Positions 43,160 through 51,772 of a stretch of DNA of 64,000 nt are shown here, in pieces. Numbering within the stretch: the first letter of the stretch is position 1; every line of letters begins with the position of its first letter. The translations under genes and the position numbers were made by a program. The notes under the pieces are model-generated. The model ran no database searches. It had not been told where the DNA came from and saw nothing but the letters and a program-made list of their open reading frames with translations. This stretch comes from an uncultured Bacteroidales bacterium (GTDB lineage: Bacteria > Bacteroidota > Bacteroidia > Bacteroidales > UBA932): positions 1 through 64,000 of the forward strand of contig CAKUVD010000001.1 in assembly GCA_934695325.1 (NCBI GenBank), in the 5' to 3' direction.

Positions 43160-45082
43160 CTACTTATCCAAGACCTCGTACTTGCTCTGGCGGCTCTTGT
43201 ACTCAGGCACTATATCCTTCATCACCTTGACTATGGCCATATCGTCGAACGTCTCGGACACCTCCATCAGACGCTGTTCGTTGGCGCACGCCGTAGTATA
43301 GTCATACTCGCGCACCTTGGCCACCATAATCTTTGGATTGGTCGTAGGAAGAGTGCCCTCCTTGTCATTGAGCACTTCCTCGTAAAGTTTCTCGCCATCG
43401 CGGAGACCAGTATACTTGATCTCGATGTTCTGCGCTCCGGACAATGCAATCATCCTCTTGGCCAGGTCTACGATCTTGACAGGCTTCCCCATATCGAATA
43501 CGAAAATCTCGCCGCCCTTCCCCATCGTTCCGGCCTCGAGGACAAGACGACAGGCCTCCGGAATCAGCATAAAGAAACGTATGATGTCCGGATGAGTGAC
43601 TGTAATCGGGCCGCCATTACGGATTTGCTCCTTGAAAATAGGAATCACACTTCCGTTGGAGCCGAGCACGTTGCCGAAACGCGTAGTCACAAACTGCGTA
43701 ACCCCCTGCACCTTGCCCTCGGCAATCGCCTGGCTGAGGCTCTGGCAATATATCTCGCAGATACGCTTGCTGCATCCCATCACATTGGTCGGGTTCACGG
43801 CCTTGTCTGTCGAAATCATCACGAACTTCTTCGTGCCATACTTCACCGCGAGATCTGCTATCACGCGAGTACCATATATATTGTTCTGCACGGCGATCGC
43901 AGGATCGTCCTCCATCATCGGGACGTGCTTGTATGCGGCGGCGTGGAACACATATTCAGGGCGGTGCTCCGCGAATATCATCTCCATATGCGTCTTGTTC
44001 GTGATGCTGGTGACGATTGTCTGATTAGGGATGTCGCCGTATTTGCTTGACATCATCATACGGATGTCGTGCATAGGCGTCTCAGCCTGGTCTATGAGAA
44101 TCATCTCGGCAGGATTGAACTTGGCCACCTGCCTCACCATCTCGGAGCCTATCGAGCCGGCGGCACCTGTGATAAGGATACGTCTTCCTGCGAGAAGAGC
44201 ACCTATGGCATCCATATCCACCTCGATCTTGTCACGCGGCAGAAGATCCTCTATGTCCACAGGATGCAACTGCTGATGAGATACCGTCTCCTCCCGTCCG
44301 TTCCATTCAGCACCGTCCGACATCATCATTATCTTTATGCCGGAGGAGATGAACTCATCCACCATCTCAGAATTGGCACGGAACTTATCGGTCTTCAGCG
44401 GCGACACGAGCAATGCGCGCACACCCTCGCCCTTCAGTTCCGCCGCAAGCCCTTTCTTGTTCAGATACACAGGCTTGCCCATAAGGTATGCGCCGCGCAT
44501 CTCCGAACCGTCTGATATGAATGCCTGGAGAGAGTATTTCTTATCCTTCACGGCGATTATGCTCTTGGCAATGCTGATGCCGCCTGCTTTCGTACCATAG
44601 ATGGCGACAGGTATCGCATTGTCCAGATGGAACGAGTCGAAAAGGCGTTTTACCAGGACCCTTTCCACCCACAGGAACAGCGTGCCGCTGACAAACATCA
44701 CGATAACCTCGCTCAGCTTGGGGAAAAGTATATACTCCTGGTCTGGCCAGATTTCGTCAGACAAGACACCGAGAGCCCAGCAGGACAATGCCCCCAAGAA
44801 CGTGGCTATCGCTACTTTCTGAAGGTCCACGAATGACGAATACCTCACGATTCCCGAATATGTATGGAACACGCGGAAAGCGATGATGAATGGAACCAGG
44901 CCGACGATCAGCCCTGAAGTCATAGGCCAGAAATTGCTCGCGAAGGAGTCCCCGCCGAGTGTAAGATAATATCCCAGATACCCGGAAAAGACCACCACGG
45001 CGCAGTCTATCACCAATATGCACCAGTACGGGAGAGCCTTCTTCGTAAAATACCAGTTGGAGATTTTCTGTAGTAGTGACAT
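43160..45082 (-). CDS. FlaA1/WbpM/PglF-type nucleotide-sugar 4,6-dehydratase
   Basis: A 640-aa long-form CapD-family enzyme: four N-terminal membrane helices (to about residue 140), a CoA-binding-like domain (about 150-240) and a C-terminal SDR domain with LITGAAGSIGSEMVRQ (about 298), STDKAVNPTNVMGCSK (about 402) and TRFGNVLGSNGSVIP. It converts UDP-GlcNAc to the 4-keto-6-deoxy sugar used for QuiNAc, FucNAc or bacillosamine derivatives. It is the first biosynthetic gene after the UpxY-like regulator. It may supply the DegT aminotransferase or the WecA-like initiating step. Confidence 0.92.
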   Translation of the reverse strand: MSLLQKISNWYFTKKALPYWCILVIDCAVVVFSGYLGYYLTLGGDSFASNFWPMTSGLIVGLVPFIIAFRVFHTYSGIVRYSSFVDLQKVAIATFLGALSCWALGVLSDEIWPDQEYILFPKLSEVIVMFVSGTLFLWVERVLVKRLFDSFHLDNAIPVAIYGTKAGGISIAKSIIAVKDKKYSLQAFISDGSEMRGAYLMGKPVYLNKKGLAAELKGEGVRALLVSPLKTDKFRANSEMVDEFISSGIKIMMMSDGAEWNGREETVSHQQLHPVDIEDLLPRDKIEVDMDAIGALLAGRRILITGAAGSIGSEMVRQVAKFNPAEMILIDQAETPMHDIRMMMSSKYGDIPNQTIVTSITNKTHMEMIFAEHRPEYVFHAAAYKHVPMMEDDPAIAVQNNIYGTRVIADLAVKYGTKKFVMISTDKAVNPTNVMGCSKRICEIYCQSLSQAIAEGKVQGVTQFVTTRFGNVLGSNGSVIPIFKEQIRNGGPITVTHPDIIRFFMLIPEACRLVLEAGTMGKGGEIFVFDMGKPVKIVDLAKRMIALSGAQNIEIKYTGLRDGEKLYEEVLNDKEGTLPTTNPKIMVAKVREYDYTTACANEQRLMEVSETFDDMAIVKVMKDIVPEYKSRQSKYEVLDK

Positions 45083-45132
45083 TGTAAGTTATTTGTAATG
45101 AGGTTGTGTGCGTGTCGGGAACTGCCACAAGG

Positions 45133-46179
45133 TCAGGCCCATAGATATCCGTGCCTTATGACCTGTGCTTCGCAGCCGGACTCAAGCGTCTGACGGATTT
45201 CATCGGCGATTCCGGAAGTCTCCGCCAATGCGCTTATATACTGGGCCACTCCCCTTCCGGATGCCTTCACGGCGGTCAGGTCCAGTGTCCCGGCCCTGTA
45301 TGCGTCAGCGAAATAATACCCGATTTCCTCAAGCAGGAAAAGCAGGATCGTCGCAGCCTTGTCAGGCTGCCCTATACGGACATATTCCTCCGCCCTGCCG
45401 CGCCAGAGGTCGATGTTGGCGGCCTGTAGTATGACATCATTAAGGTTTCCCGGCCTGTAGAACGACTTGTCTATCGAACCCTGAATGGAGTCAAGATCCC
45501 TCGACGAGACTCTGCCCCTGTCCGAAGCCTTGCGCTCCCGTGCGAAGTCCTCCACATTCTCGAAGTTCTCCTTATGCACTCCTCCGACGGCCACAGTCAT
45601 ATCTCCCACACCCATAACAAGTTTTCTGTCCCTGTCAATGCGTATGACATATCCTCGGAGACCTGCCAGCGCACCCGTTGTTATCTCCACAAGGGTATGC
45701 CCCTCTGCGTATTCTGAAATAGGATTCAGCAGGAAACGGATTCTGAGCGGGTCAGCCTGCACGACACGCATAAACGGCTGCATCACGCTGTCGGGAATAA
45801 CGGCCGTGCTGTGTCGGCTGCAGTCATTCACGAGGTGACACTGCGGATAATACACCCTGAGCCAGCCTTTTATGTCATCAGCATTGCCCTGGATGAACAC
45901 CAGTCCGGAGACCGTGGGCTTGCTGTCCTCAGCCACGCCGTGCTTTTCCTTGCGGTAGCGGACCGTCCTGTGGACGAACGTACGGAAGCCCGCCGTGCGT
46001 GAGACCATCCTCTCGAAAGGCTCGGCCTGCTTGTTGTGAAGAAAGAGATAGCACCAATCCTTTATGTCTGGGCAGGGGCTTTTCGCCTGTCCAGAAACTA
46101 CTCCCGACGAAGCCACAGAATTCCTGCTCTGCGCGCTCCCTACGGATATAGGACAAGAAGCTGAACTATCCAGTGCCAT
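45133..46179 (-). CDS. NusG/UpxY-like capsule transcription antiterminator with a long C-terminal extension
   Basis: A 348-aa regulator. After a non-conserved leader, an NGN-type domain begins at DWCYLFLHNKQAEPFERMVS (about 41-60) and runs to about 140. A KOW motif follows in GHTLVEITTGALAGLRGYVI (about 165-185). These match UpxY proteins, which let RNA polymerase read through the leader of their own polysaccharide operon. UpxY is about 170-190 residues; this one has roughly 140 more (from about 205), helical, no recognised family. It is the first gene of the minus-strand cluster, with a promoter 175 bp upstream. Confidence 0.78.
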   Translation of the reverse strand: MALDSSASCPISVGSAQSRNSVASSGVVSGQAKSPCPDIKDWCYLFLHNKQAEPFERMVSRTAGFRTFVHRTVRYRKEKHGVAEDSKPTVSGLVFIQGNADDIKGWLRVYYPQCHLVNDCSRHSTAVIPDSVMQPFMRVVQADPLRIRFLLNPISEYAEGHTLVEITTGALAGLRGYVIRIDRDRKLVMGVGDMTVAVGGVHKENFENVEDFARERKASDRGRVSSRDLDSIQGSIDKSFYRPGNLNDVILQAANIDLWRGRAEEYVRIGQPDKAATILLFLLEEIGYYFADAYRAGTLDLTAVKASGRGVAQYISALAETSGIADEIRQTLESGCEAQVIRHGYLWA

Positions 46180-46190
46180 CGTTCCCCGCC

Positions 46191-46346
46191 CTATTTTATG
46201 TCAGTGCCGCGCGGTATCCCAGCCGCTGGCATCAAACATAATCCTTGCTGCTCTTTCATATCAGTATTTATATGTCTCCTCTTCTCATCTGCGGGAATAC
46301 GTTCAGGCATAAGCTCCACGTCCCCGCATCGACGAAATAGTGACAT
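46191..46346 (-). CDS. Possible 51-codon leader ORF before the UpxY-like gene
   Basis: An ATG at 46346 lies almost on the predicted transcription start and opens 51 codons (MSLFRRCGDVELMPERIP to GIPRGTDIK), ending 12 bp before the regulator's ATG. The product is not recognised. It could be a leaderless or leader-peptide gene that tunes the operon. The longer frame to 46376 would begin upstream of the promoter box and is not used. Confidence 0.3.
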   Translation of the reverse strand: MSLFRRCGDVELMPERIPADEKRRHINTDMKEQQGLCLMPAAGIPRGTDIK

Positions 46347-46353
46347 ATAGATA

Positions 46354-46385
46354 CAAAGATAACACTTTTCCTCCATCCATCCTAA
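46354..46385 (-). promoter_or_regulatory. Promoter of the minus-strand polysaccharide operon
   Basis: Minus strand: TTAG (46385-46382), 20 nt, TATCTTTG (46361-46354). The leader to the UpxY-like ATG would be about 165 nt. I see no inverted repeats flanking it, so it does not look like a classical invertible promoter. Confidence 0.6.
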
Positions 46386-46429
46386 TCATTATCAGGTTCA
46401 TTTAAGGTCATAAGCCCTACCCCCCCCCA

Positions 46430-46438
46430 CGTATCTAT
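46430..46438. repeat. C9 homopolymer tract between divergent promoters
   Basis: Nine C about 45 bp upstream of the -33 box of the capsule promoter and about 85 bp from the divergent promoter at 46523. Length changes here could alter promoter strength, as seen for homopolymer tracts in other bacteria. Confidence 0.75.
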
Positions 46439-46522
46439 TTACACTACAGTTATTTACACATATAAACATTTACTTCGGCGACTCTCCCGAGATCGTGAAT
46501 GTACATCCTTTGACAAAAAAGT

Positions 46523-46553
46523 TTTGCATCACCAGCAATTACTGCTATTTTTG
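46523..46553 (+). promoter_or_regulatory. Consensus promoter of the hypothetical gene-queD operon
   Basis: TTTG (46523-46526), 19 nt, TATTTTTG (46546-46553): a full match to the Bacteroidetes consensus. It fixes the start of the first gene at ATG 46579 rather than the upstream GTG at 46495. Confidence 0.8.
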
Positions 46554-46578
46554 TAGACTCGACAACAATCTACAAAAG

Positions 46579-47112
46579 ATGGCTACGCCCCAAGGCAATT
46601 CAACATACGCAGACAAGCTTAAGACACTGTTTTCCGAACAGAATTTCGGGCTTACAGAACGCCAAGAACGACTTCTGGAGCACATCGCATTGTCAGATTC
46701 GCTCGCTAAATATATGAAACGGATGGAGTCCCTAGGACAGATGCAGAAAGGCAATGAGAAAGTGCCAGTATTCCAGGTCGGCCTGCTCGCCGATATGATA
46801 CGGAAGTCCGGGGTCAATGCTCTCGCCGACATCACATTGCTACGTGAAGCCGCTTACGCGATACCTCTTGTCAGGAAAGGATGGAAAGACGAGCCGACCA
46901 AAGTGTCGGCGCTTATGGAACCAGTCCAGGATATCGTGTCATCTGCATTGACCTCAGCAGGCGTCAGCCATTTCTATCTGACCGGGGCGAACTATGTGAT
47001 TCATCTCGATTCGTGGTGGAGCCCCGCTATCGAGCAGCAGGCCACAGGCTCATTCGCTGACATTGGACGAATTAAGGGAACTATTGGACAACTGATAATA
47101 TGTATTACGTAA
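46579..47112 (+). CDS. Hypothetical protein upstream of queD
   Basis: A 177-aa soluble protein starting MATPQGNSTYADKLKTLFSE. It is mostly helical, with LTERQERLLEHIALSD and a C-terminal GVSHFYLTGANYVIHLDSWW block. I do not recognise a family. The start is set by the promoter at 46523-46553. Its end overlaps the queD start by 13 bp, so they are co-expressed. Confidence 0.75.
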   Translation: MATPQGNSTYADKLKTLFSEQNFGLTERQERLLEHIALSDSLAKYMKRMESLGQMQKGNEKVPVFQVGLLADMIRKSGVNALADITLLREAAYAIPLVRKGWKDEPTKVSALMEPVQDIVSSALTSAGVSHFYLTGANYVIHLDSWWSPAIEQQATGSFADIGRIKGTIGQLIICIT

Positions 47113-47432
47113 GCAAGAGGTTCGAGGTTTCGGGGGCACATTATGTCACCACGGAACACAGAAGCAAGTGTGAGGCCCTTCACGGGCACAACTGGATAGT
47201 CATCGTGCATTGCAAGGCGGCGGAACTGAACGACGACGGGATGGTGACGGATTTCACCCAGATAAAGAAGAACATAATGTCGCGCATCGACCACAAGAAC
47301 CTGAACGAGGTGCTTCCGTTCAGCCCGACGGCTGAGAACATCGCCAAGTGGATATGCGATGAGACGGAGAACTGTTACAAGGTGGAGATCTGGGAATCCG
47401 AGAACAACAAGGCAATATACGAGAAGGAGTAG
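47100..47432 (+). CDS. queD: 6-carboxy-5,6,7,8-tetrahydropterin synthase
   Basis: A 110-aa enzyme of the PTPS/QueD family, the second step of queuosine/7-deazaguanine synthesis from dihydroneopterin triphosphate. The zinc histidines are visible (FEVSGAHYV and EALHGHNW), the catalytic Cys lies in HRSKCEAL just before HGHNW, and DHKNLNEVLPFSPTAENIAK carries the conserved Asp-His and Glu residues. The length is normal for the short bacterial form. No other queuosine gene is in the window. Confidence 0.9.
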   Translation: MYYVSKRFEVSGAHYVTTEHRSKCEALHGHNWIVIVHCKAAELNDDGMVTDFTQIKKNIMSRIDHKNLNEVLPFSPTAENIAKWICDETENCYKVEIWESENNKAIYEKE

Positions 47433-47453
47433 CCAGACTCCTATGCAAGGCTT

Positions 47454-49070
47454 ATGAAGACATCTTTCCTGATAGATACGCTGATAGCCGCAGCTGTCTG
47501 CTCCTGCACTGGTCACGGCAGTCTGCCGGCGAGCCTCGACAGCGCAGAAAAGATACTTGCGTCCAACCCTGACAGCGCCCTGACAATACTCGGAAATGCC
47601 AAGGTCAATGCAGATGACACCTATGCCTATGCGACGTGGTGTCTTATAAAGACGTGGGCGGAATACAACGCCTACAGACAAGACATTTCCGAGGAGCAGT
47701 CCAGGACAGGTATCGAATACTTCCTGAAAAGAGGAGACAATGACAGGAAGGCGCTCGCCTACTATCTTCGCGCCGTACTCGGTGACGAGGACAAGACCAG
47801 AAGCAAATCCCAAGTAGTGGACGACCTCCAGCGTGGCTGCAAAGCCATAGAAGACTCTGAAGACCATTACCTCGCATCACTTCTGTATATGAGATACGGA
47901 TGCGAGATGAATGAGAGGAAGTGGTATGACAGCGCAGAGGAGGCCCTTATGAAAGCACTTAAAGAGGCCGAAGCGGGAGACCTGAAGATTCTACAGGTGA
48001 CGATACTCATAAACCTTTCGCATACATATATGTTCACTTCGGATGCAAGCAGAGACTATTCCAAGGCGCTTGAATGTACGCGAAAGGCCGTGACAATATC
48101 GGAAGAGAACCATCTGGAAAGCAGCTATGCCAAGGCACTATATGCATTATCCTCCTGTTGCAGCAGGGCCGGCCTGTTCCAGGAGGCACTGGGCAGCGCA
48201 CTGAAAGCCAACAAGATAGCGGAGGCGCAGTTCGCCAGCGGAAAAAGGAAGGACCCGGTAAGGCACATCGCCATAGCCGATGCTTACAGGAAAATTGGCG
48301 ATGCCGACTCTGCTCTCTTCTATGCGGCAAAGGACACGTCTTCTGTAAGCGTAATAACCAGGACATCGGCTACTCAGATTTTCTATATAGTGTATCGTGA
48401 CCTCTTGAAAGACAATGATATGGCGGTAAGATACCTGTCTCTGTACAATGACCTTAAAAACCAGATTGTCGAGTCTCAGGAGAATGACAAGGTGATGAAG
48501 AATGAGGTCGAACTGGAACAGGACATCGCCGAGAAGGAGCGCGGCAAGCTGCTGAAGAGAACATTGGCGGCAATAGCATTGATCCTGACGGCAGCCGCAG
48601 GGATCATTATCGTACACCGCCGCAGGATGAGGCTGAAGGATACGACCATCATCCGGCAGTCGGAATCCCTGAAGAATACGGAGTCAATGCTGAAGACCAC
48701 GACCGCCGAACTGGAAAGAAAAGAGGCTGAGCTGATAAAGAATGTGAAAATGGTGCAGAGCCAGCGTGAGGAAATTCACAACATAGTCGTGGAGAAGAGC
48801 GACCTCGTGAAACAGCTGCGCAAGACGCCGAGATACCTTAAAGAGGAGGAGGCAGACACCATCATCAGTATCGTGGACAAGGCTTATGACGGGTTCTGCT
48901 CGTCACTGGCGACAGTCAATCCCGAACTGACCAAGGCGAACATCAGACTTGCGGCGCTTATGAAGCTCGGCTTCACCACAGGACAGATAGCCGTAATGGA
49001 AGGCATCTCCCCCACATCCGTGACTAAGGCAAAGCAGCGTCTGAAAGCCAAGACAAAAGGCCTCGCATAA
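47454..49070 (+). CDS. Membrane-anchored TPR-HTH regulator
   Basis: A 538-aa protein. A lipoprotein-type or plain signal peptide (AAAVCSCTG) is followed by tetratricopeptide-like helices from about residue 30 to 330, a single membrane helix (TLAAIALILTAAAGIIIVHR, about 372-390), a coiled coil (about 400-460), and a C-terminal LuxR-like helix-turn-helix (LMKLGFTTGQIAVMEGISPT, about 503-522). Periplasmic TPR with cytoplasmic HTH is a frequent Bacteroidales sensor design; ligand and targets are unknown. The beta-barrel gene next door is a possible target. Confidence 0.8.
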   Translation: MKTSFLIDTLIAAAVCSCTGHGSLPASLDSAEKILASNPDSALTILGNAKVNADDTYAYATWCLIKTWAEYNAYRQDISEEQSRTGIEYFLKRGDNDRKALAYYLRAVLGDEDKTRSKSQVVDDLQRGCKAIEDSEDHYLASLLYMRYGCEMNERKWYDSAEEALMKALKEAEAGDLKILQVTILINLSHTYMFTSDASRDYSKALECTRKAVTISEENHLESSYAKALYALSSCCSRAGLFQEALGSALKANKIAEAQFASGKRKDPVRHIAIADAYRKIGDADSALFYAAKDTSSVSVITRTSATQIFYIVYRDLLKDNDMAVRYLSLYNDLKNQIVESQENDKVMKNEVELEQDIAEKERGKLLKRTLAAIALILTAAAGIIIVHRRRMRLKDTTIIRQSESLKNTESMLKTTTAELERKEAELIKNVKMVQSQREEIHNIVVEKSDLVKQLRKTPRYLKEEEADTIISIVDKAYDGFCSSLATVNPELTKANIRLAALMKLGFTTGQIAVMEGISPTSVTKAKQRLKAKTKGLA

Positions 49071-49159
49071 GCCACATTATATGCCGATGTCCACGTGTCC
49101 ACATCGTAACATATTACTATACAATATCTTATAAAATCACTTTGTCCACATCGCCTCCA

Positions 49160-49189
49160 TTGTCCGTAAGACACTCCGCCGTAACTTTG
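49160..49189 (+). promoter_or_regulatory. Promoter of the outer-membrane beta-barrel gene
   Basis: TTG (49160-49162) and TAACTTTG (49182-49189), spaced 19 nt. It rules out the upstream frame start at 49142 and supports ATG 49211. Confidence 0.7.
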
Positions 49190-49210
49190 CGACCGAGAAA
49201 AACAAAAGCG

Positions 49211-51664
49211 ATGAAAAAATTTATGACCGTGGCCATCGGGGCCATATTGAGCATCACACTGATGTCGGCGGCCAGGCAAGACCGCGGAGAACTAAGGGGA
49301 AAGGTGACGGACTTGACGACAGGGGAGCCTATAGGATGGGCGACTGTGGCGCTTGTCGGGACGGACAGCTCCGTAGTCTGCGGAACGGCCTGCAATGAGG
49401 ACGGGACATTCAGTTTGCAGGCGCAGCCGGGACGATATTCCCTTATGGTGTCATTCATAGGTTACAAGGATGCGCACAAGAGCATTGACCTGCAAGCAGG
49501 AATGAACGAAGCCGAGCCTGTGCGTCTAGAAAGCGAGAATCAGTCCCTGACGGGCGCCGTGGTGACCGAAAAGGTGAAGCTCGTGGAGATGAAGATAGAT
49601 AAGCTGGTGATGAACATCTCGCAGAGCGCATTCGCACAAGGGACTGACGCAATGGAACTTATACGCAAGGCTCCAGGCGTGGTGGTGGACAAGGACGGTA
49701 ACATCAAGCTGAACGGCAAGACTGTGTCCGTATGGATAGACGGCAGGCCTTCATACATGGACGGAAAGGCCTTGGAGTCGCTTCTGCGCGGCACTGCAGG
49801 CAGTACAATAGAGAAATTCGAGATAATGGAGCACCCGTCGGCCAAATATGACGCCGAGGGCCAAGGCGGAATCATAAACATAAAGACCAAGCGCAATGCT
49901 CTTTCAGGCTTCAACGGCTCGCTCGGCACGGACAACGGCGGGATGCGGTTCGGCAGCATTGACAAATCATATTGGCAGACAAGCAGTTATGCCAATCTAA
50001 GTTACCGCTCAAGGAAAACGGCCACCTACATCAACGCCAACGGCGGAATATACCAGACCGGGCTTGGGATGACTCTCAAGAACAGTCTCGCAGGCACTGA
50101 CGGCCCTTATGGACAAGACTCGGAATCATTGCTGCGCAGCGACTACAGGAACTGGCAGGTCAAGGTCGGAAACGACTGGTTCATAAACAGCAAGAACACT
50201 TTAGGAGTGATACTTTCCATACCAGTGCTCAAATCGGCTATGCCTTCGCCGCAAGACGACAACCGCTCGACGAGGACGGCCGACGGCAAGATCACCGAAA
50301 TATCCGAAAGTGACATCAACACCTCCGCGAATATGTTCCAGGCCAATGCCAATGTGAACTGGACTCACATATTCGACCAAGCCCGCAGCGCCGAGATGAC
50401 TGTCAATGCAGATTATTACAGGAACACTGGAAAGACGAAGAACCTCCAGGGCACATTTTCCCAGGCTCCCGGAGACGAGGATTGGAGCGAGGCGAGAAGG
50501 GACATCATATCTGACAACGACATTGACATATACTCTGCCAAGGCCGACTATCAGACGGCCGTCTGGAAGAAGGCAATGCTGGAGGCGGGAGGCAAATGGG
50601 CATTGTCCTGCACAAGAAATGATATGTCCAGGGTAGAGACCGGCGCCGTACCTTTCATCTCACGGACATTGTTCGACTACAGGGAGCACATCGGCGCAGG
50701 GTATGTGTCATTGGCGATGCAGTTCAGCGGCAAGTGGTCAGCGAAGGCAGGGCTGCGCGGTGAATACACGAACTCATTCGGCGACTGGAAGAGCGAGGGT
50801 TCGCATACGAGAAGGAGTTATTTCGATGTATTCCCTACAGTCTATCTGGGTTACGTACCGAATGAGAAATGGAGGTTTTCGCTGTCTTATACAAGGAGGA
50901 TAACGAGACCTGACTACAACAGGCTGAATCCCGTGGAGATATATGTGGATGCCCATAACTGCATCGTCGGGGATCCTGACATAAAGCCTGAATACACCGA
51001 CGGCGTGGCTTTTCAGGCCGGATTCGGACAATACCTCTCGTGGAGCCTCGGATATAATCTCACCACCGGGCTGATGGATCAGAGGCCGGTTTTCAAAGAC
51101 AATGGTGACGAGCTTCTGATATGGGGCAATTTCGGCAGACGGCACATCGCATCCGCAGGGATGAACGTCTCGGATCTTCCTCTTGCGAAATGGCTGTTCT
51201 GGACTGTCAGTGCGAATGGGATGTACATCCGCAATGCCGGCAGTGCCGACTATGTCAATGACAAGCCTTCGGCAAATGTCTACACGTGCCTTACTTTCGC
51301 ACTGCCTAAGGACTGGAAGATACAGCTGGACGCTTACGCTTCAAGCCCGATGTCGTGGGGATATTTCAAGGTCCGCTCGCAGTTCTTCTCAAGCCTGGCG
51401 GTGAAGAAGAACCTGCTGGACAACCGAATGACGCTGACCGTCAACGTCCCGGATCTGTTCAGGACAATGCGGACGAATCTAGATCTTGTCAACGTCGATG
51501 GCGTCAGGTCGTCCTATATCGGCCAGAGGTATTATGCGCAGAAATTCCGGATAGGGCTGTCCTGGAATTTCGGAAAGGCACAGCAGACGAGGGCCCGGAA
51601 CGTCGGAAATCTCGAGGAGGCCTCGAGAATAAACAGTTCCAGCGGGCTAGGCGGACAGAAATAA
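49211..51664 (+). CDS. TonB-dependent receptor-like outer-membrane beta-barrel
   Basis: An 817-aa outer-membrane protein. Signal peptide MKKFMTVAIGAILSITLMSA; a CarboxypepD_reg-like domain (GELRGKVTDLTTGEPIGWAT onwards, about 28-105); a plug-like segment (DAMELIRKAPGVVVDKDGNI, about 140-160); then an OMP_b-brl_3-type barrel with many aromatic strands. No SusD partner follows, so it is not a classical Sus-type system. It is likely an outer-membrane transport or biogenesis protein under the control of the TPR-HTH regulator upstream; substrate unknown. Confidence 0.85.
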   Translation: MKKFMTVAIGAILSITLMSAARQDRGELRGKVTDLTTGEPIGWATVALVGTDSSVVCGTACNEDGTFSLQAQPGRYSLMVSFIGYKDAHKSIDLQAGMNEAEPVRLESENQSLTGAVVTEKVKLVEMKIDKLVMNISQSAFAQGTDAMELIRKAPGVVVDKDGNIKLNGKTVSVWIDGRPSYMDGKALESLLRGTAGSTIEKFEIMEHPSAKYDAEGQGGIINIKTKRNALSGFNGSLGTDNGGMRFGSIDKSYWQTSSYANLSYRSRKTATYINANGGIYQTGLGMTLKNSLAGTDGPYGQDSESLLRSDYRNWQVKVGNDWFINSKNTLGVILSIPVLKSAMPSPQDDNRSTRTADGKITEISESDINTSANMFQANANVNWTHIFDQARSAEMTVNADYYRNTGKTKNLQGTFSQAPGDEDWSEARRDIISDNDIDIYSAKADYQTAVWKKAMLEAGGKWALSCTRNDMSRVETGAVPFISRTLFDYREHIGAGYVSLAMQFSGKWSAKAGLRGEYTNSFGDWKSEGSHTRRSYFDVFPTVYLGYVPNEKWRFSLSYTRRITRPDYNRLNPVEIYVDAHNCIVGDPDIKPEYTDGVAFQAGFGQYLSWSLGYNLTTGLMDQRPVFKDNGDELLIWGNFGRRHIASAGMNVSDLPLAKWLFWTVSANGMYIRNAGSADYVNDKPSANVYTCLTFALPKDWKIQLDAYASSPMSWGYFKVRSQFFSSLAVKKNLLDNRMTLTVNVPDLFRTMRTNLDLVNVDGVRSSYIGQRYYAQKFRIGLSWNFGKAQQTRARNVGNLEEASRINSSSGLGGQK

Positions 51665-51697
51665 ATCAACCTAAAACTTCATACACTATCAGTTTAA

Positions 51698-51737
51698 CAA
51701 AAATCAGAGGGTGACCAAATCGTCTGGCCACCCTCTG
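51698..51737 (-). terminator. Terminator after glpC
   Basis: A 9-bp perfect stem (CAGAGGGTG at 51705-51713, CACCCTCTG at 51729-51737) followed on the minus strand by five T (51703-51699). It ends the glp operon 35 bp beyond its last gene. Confidence 0.75.
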
Positions 51738-51772
51738 TCATTGGATCCTCAGGCGAATGCCTGCGGGCTATA

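Noticed and set aside
47001..47867. A 288-codon minus-strand frame over queD and the TPR gene
   Set aside because: Antisense to queD, whose zinc histidines are plain; no motif in the reverse frame.
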